Shown here: one piece after another, positions 47,723 through 47,922 of the stretch
Layout: each line of letters opens with the position of its first letter
Position numbering within the stretch: position 1 is the stretch's first letter
Source: a virus
Reading direction: 5' to 3' (one strand)
Virus record (IMG/VR): IMGVR_UViG_3300037264_000238
Location: 1 to 47,922 of that record
DNA: 47,922 nucleotides
The notes under the pieces: model-generated
Database searches by the model: none
What the model was told of the DNA's origin: nothing
The model's input: the letters and a program-made list of their open reading frames with translations, nothing else
Program-made: the position numbers and the translations under genes

Positions 47723-47922
47723 TAATGAGACGACTTTCCCGCACCCCTCTTGTGGGGCTAGGAGTGTCCCCGCCGACAGTCGTCGTGGCGGTTCGTCCTC
47801 CTATTTAAGCCTTCCGAAAGGTTTTATTCACCTTCCCTACTTTAGGGCAGTGTCTTAATAGCCTTTAACGGTGTTACGATACTCGGATCGTAGTATGTGT
47901 GTACGGGTCCTTCACTATATAG
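47723..47922. repeat. Right copy of 200-bp terminal direct repeat
   Basis: Matches 1-200 with one difference (T47796 versus G74). It ends in the middle of the leftward promoter motif, whose TAATAC box lies in the bases that follow position 200 at the left end. Confidence 0.9.

Overview
The window looks like the whole genome of a tailed bacteriophage with podovirus-type genes. It carries a small and large terminase, portal, scaffold, major capsid protein, T7-like tail tubular proteins A and B, a tail fibre and three internal virion proteins, and no tape measure or sheath. The first 200 bases recur at the right end with one mismatch (74 versus 47796). The unit is therefore about 47,722 bp, either circular or permuted in the assembly or carrying a terminal repeat. 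I cannot assign a host. An actinobacterium is possible, but the sequence does not settle it.

Layout. Positions 1-291 and 47049-47922 hold hairpin-rich non-coding DNA and two back-to-back phage promoters. Positions 292-23737 are all on the + strand: two small genes, packaging, structural proteins, internal virion proteins, an M15-like lysis enzyme and small membrane proteins. This block ends at a symmetrical hairpin terminator (23764-23796). Positions 23851-47048 are all on the - strand and form one tightly packed convoy, with dozens of ATGA, GTGA or TAATG start/stop overlaps, read from right to left. In order of transcription it contains: a run of very small genes with zinc-finger or very basic products and a Fic-domain protein; a peptide-ligation cluster (class II glutamine amidotransferase, two GCS-type carboxylate-amine ligases, ATP-grasp ligase and associated small proteins); sigma-region-4-like proteins; replication and recombination genes (RecB/Cas4-like nuclease, DnaB-like RecA-fold ATPase); nucleotide metabolism (DUF5664, HAD, SLOG); homing endonucleases; and an FtsH-like membrane protease beside an SPFH (HflK/C-like) protein, a stealth-type sugar-phosphate transferase and a methyltransferase.

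Regulation. Seven + strand copies and one - strand copy of a motif TAATAC-N9/10-TATATTATG-like sit directly upstream of gene groups. The only - strand copy lies just past the 200-bp repeat and points into the right arm, so it may drive the entire - strand block once the ends are joined. No RNA polymerase, DNA polymerase, primase or integrase gene is recognisable, so the phage probably depends on host polymerases.

Most notable: (1) two places where an HNH endonuclease gene is followed by an extra, synonymously recoded copy of a gene start (HAD hydrolase and ftsH); (2) the phage FtsH plus SPFH membrane-protease module; (3) the amidoligase cluster with candidate small-peptide substrates, one ending in a Pup-like Gly-Gly-Glu-Gly; (4) the promoter family and structured ends; (5) a tRNA-like acceptor/T-arm minihelix.
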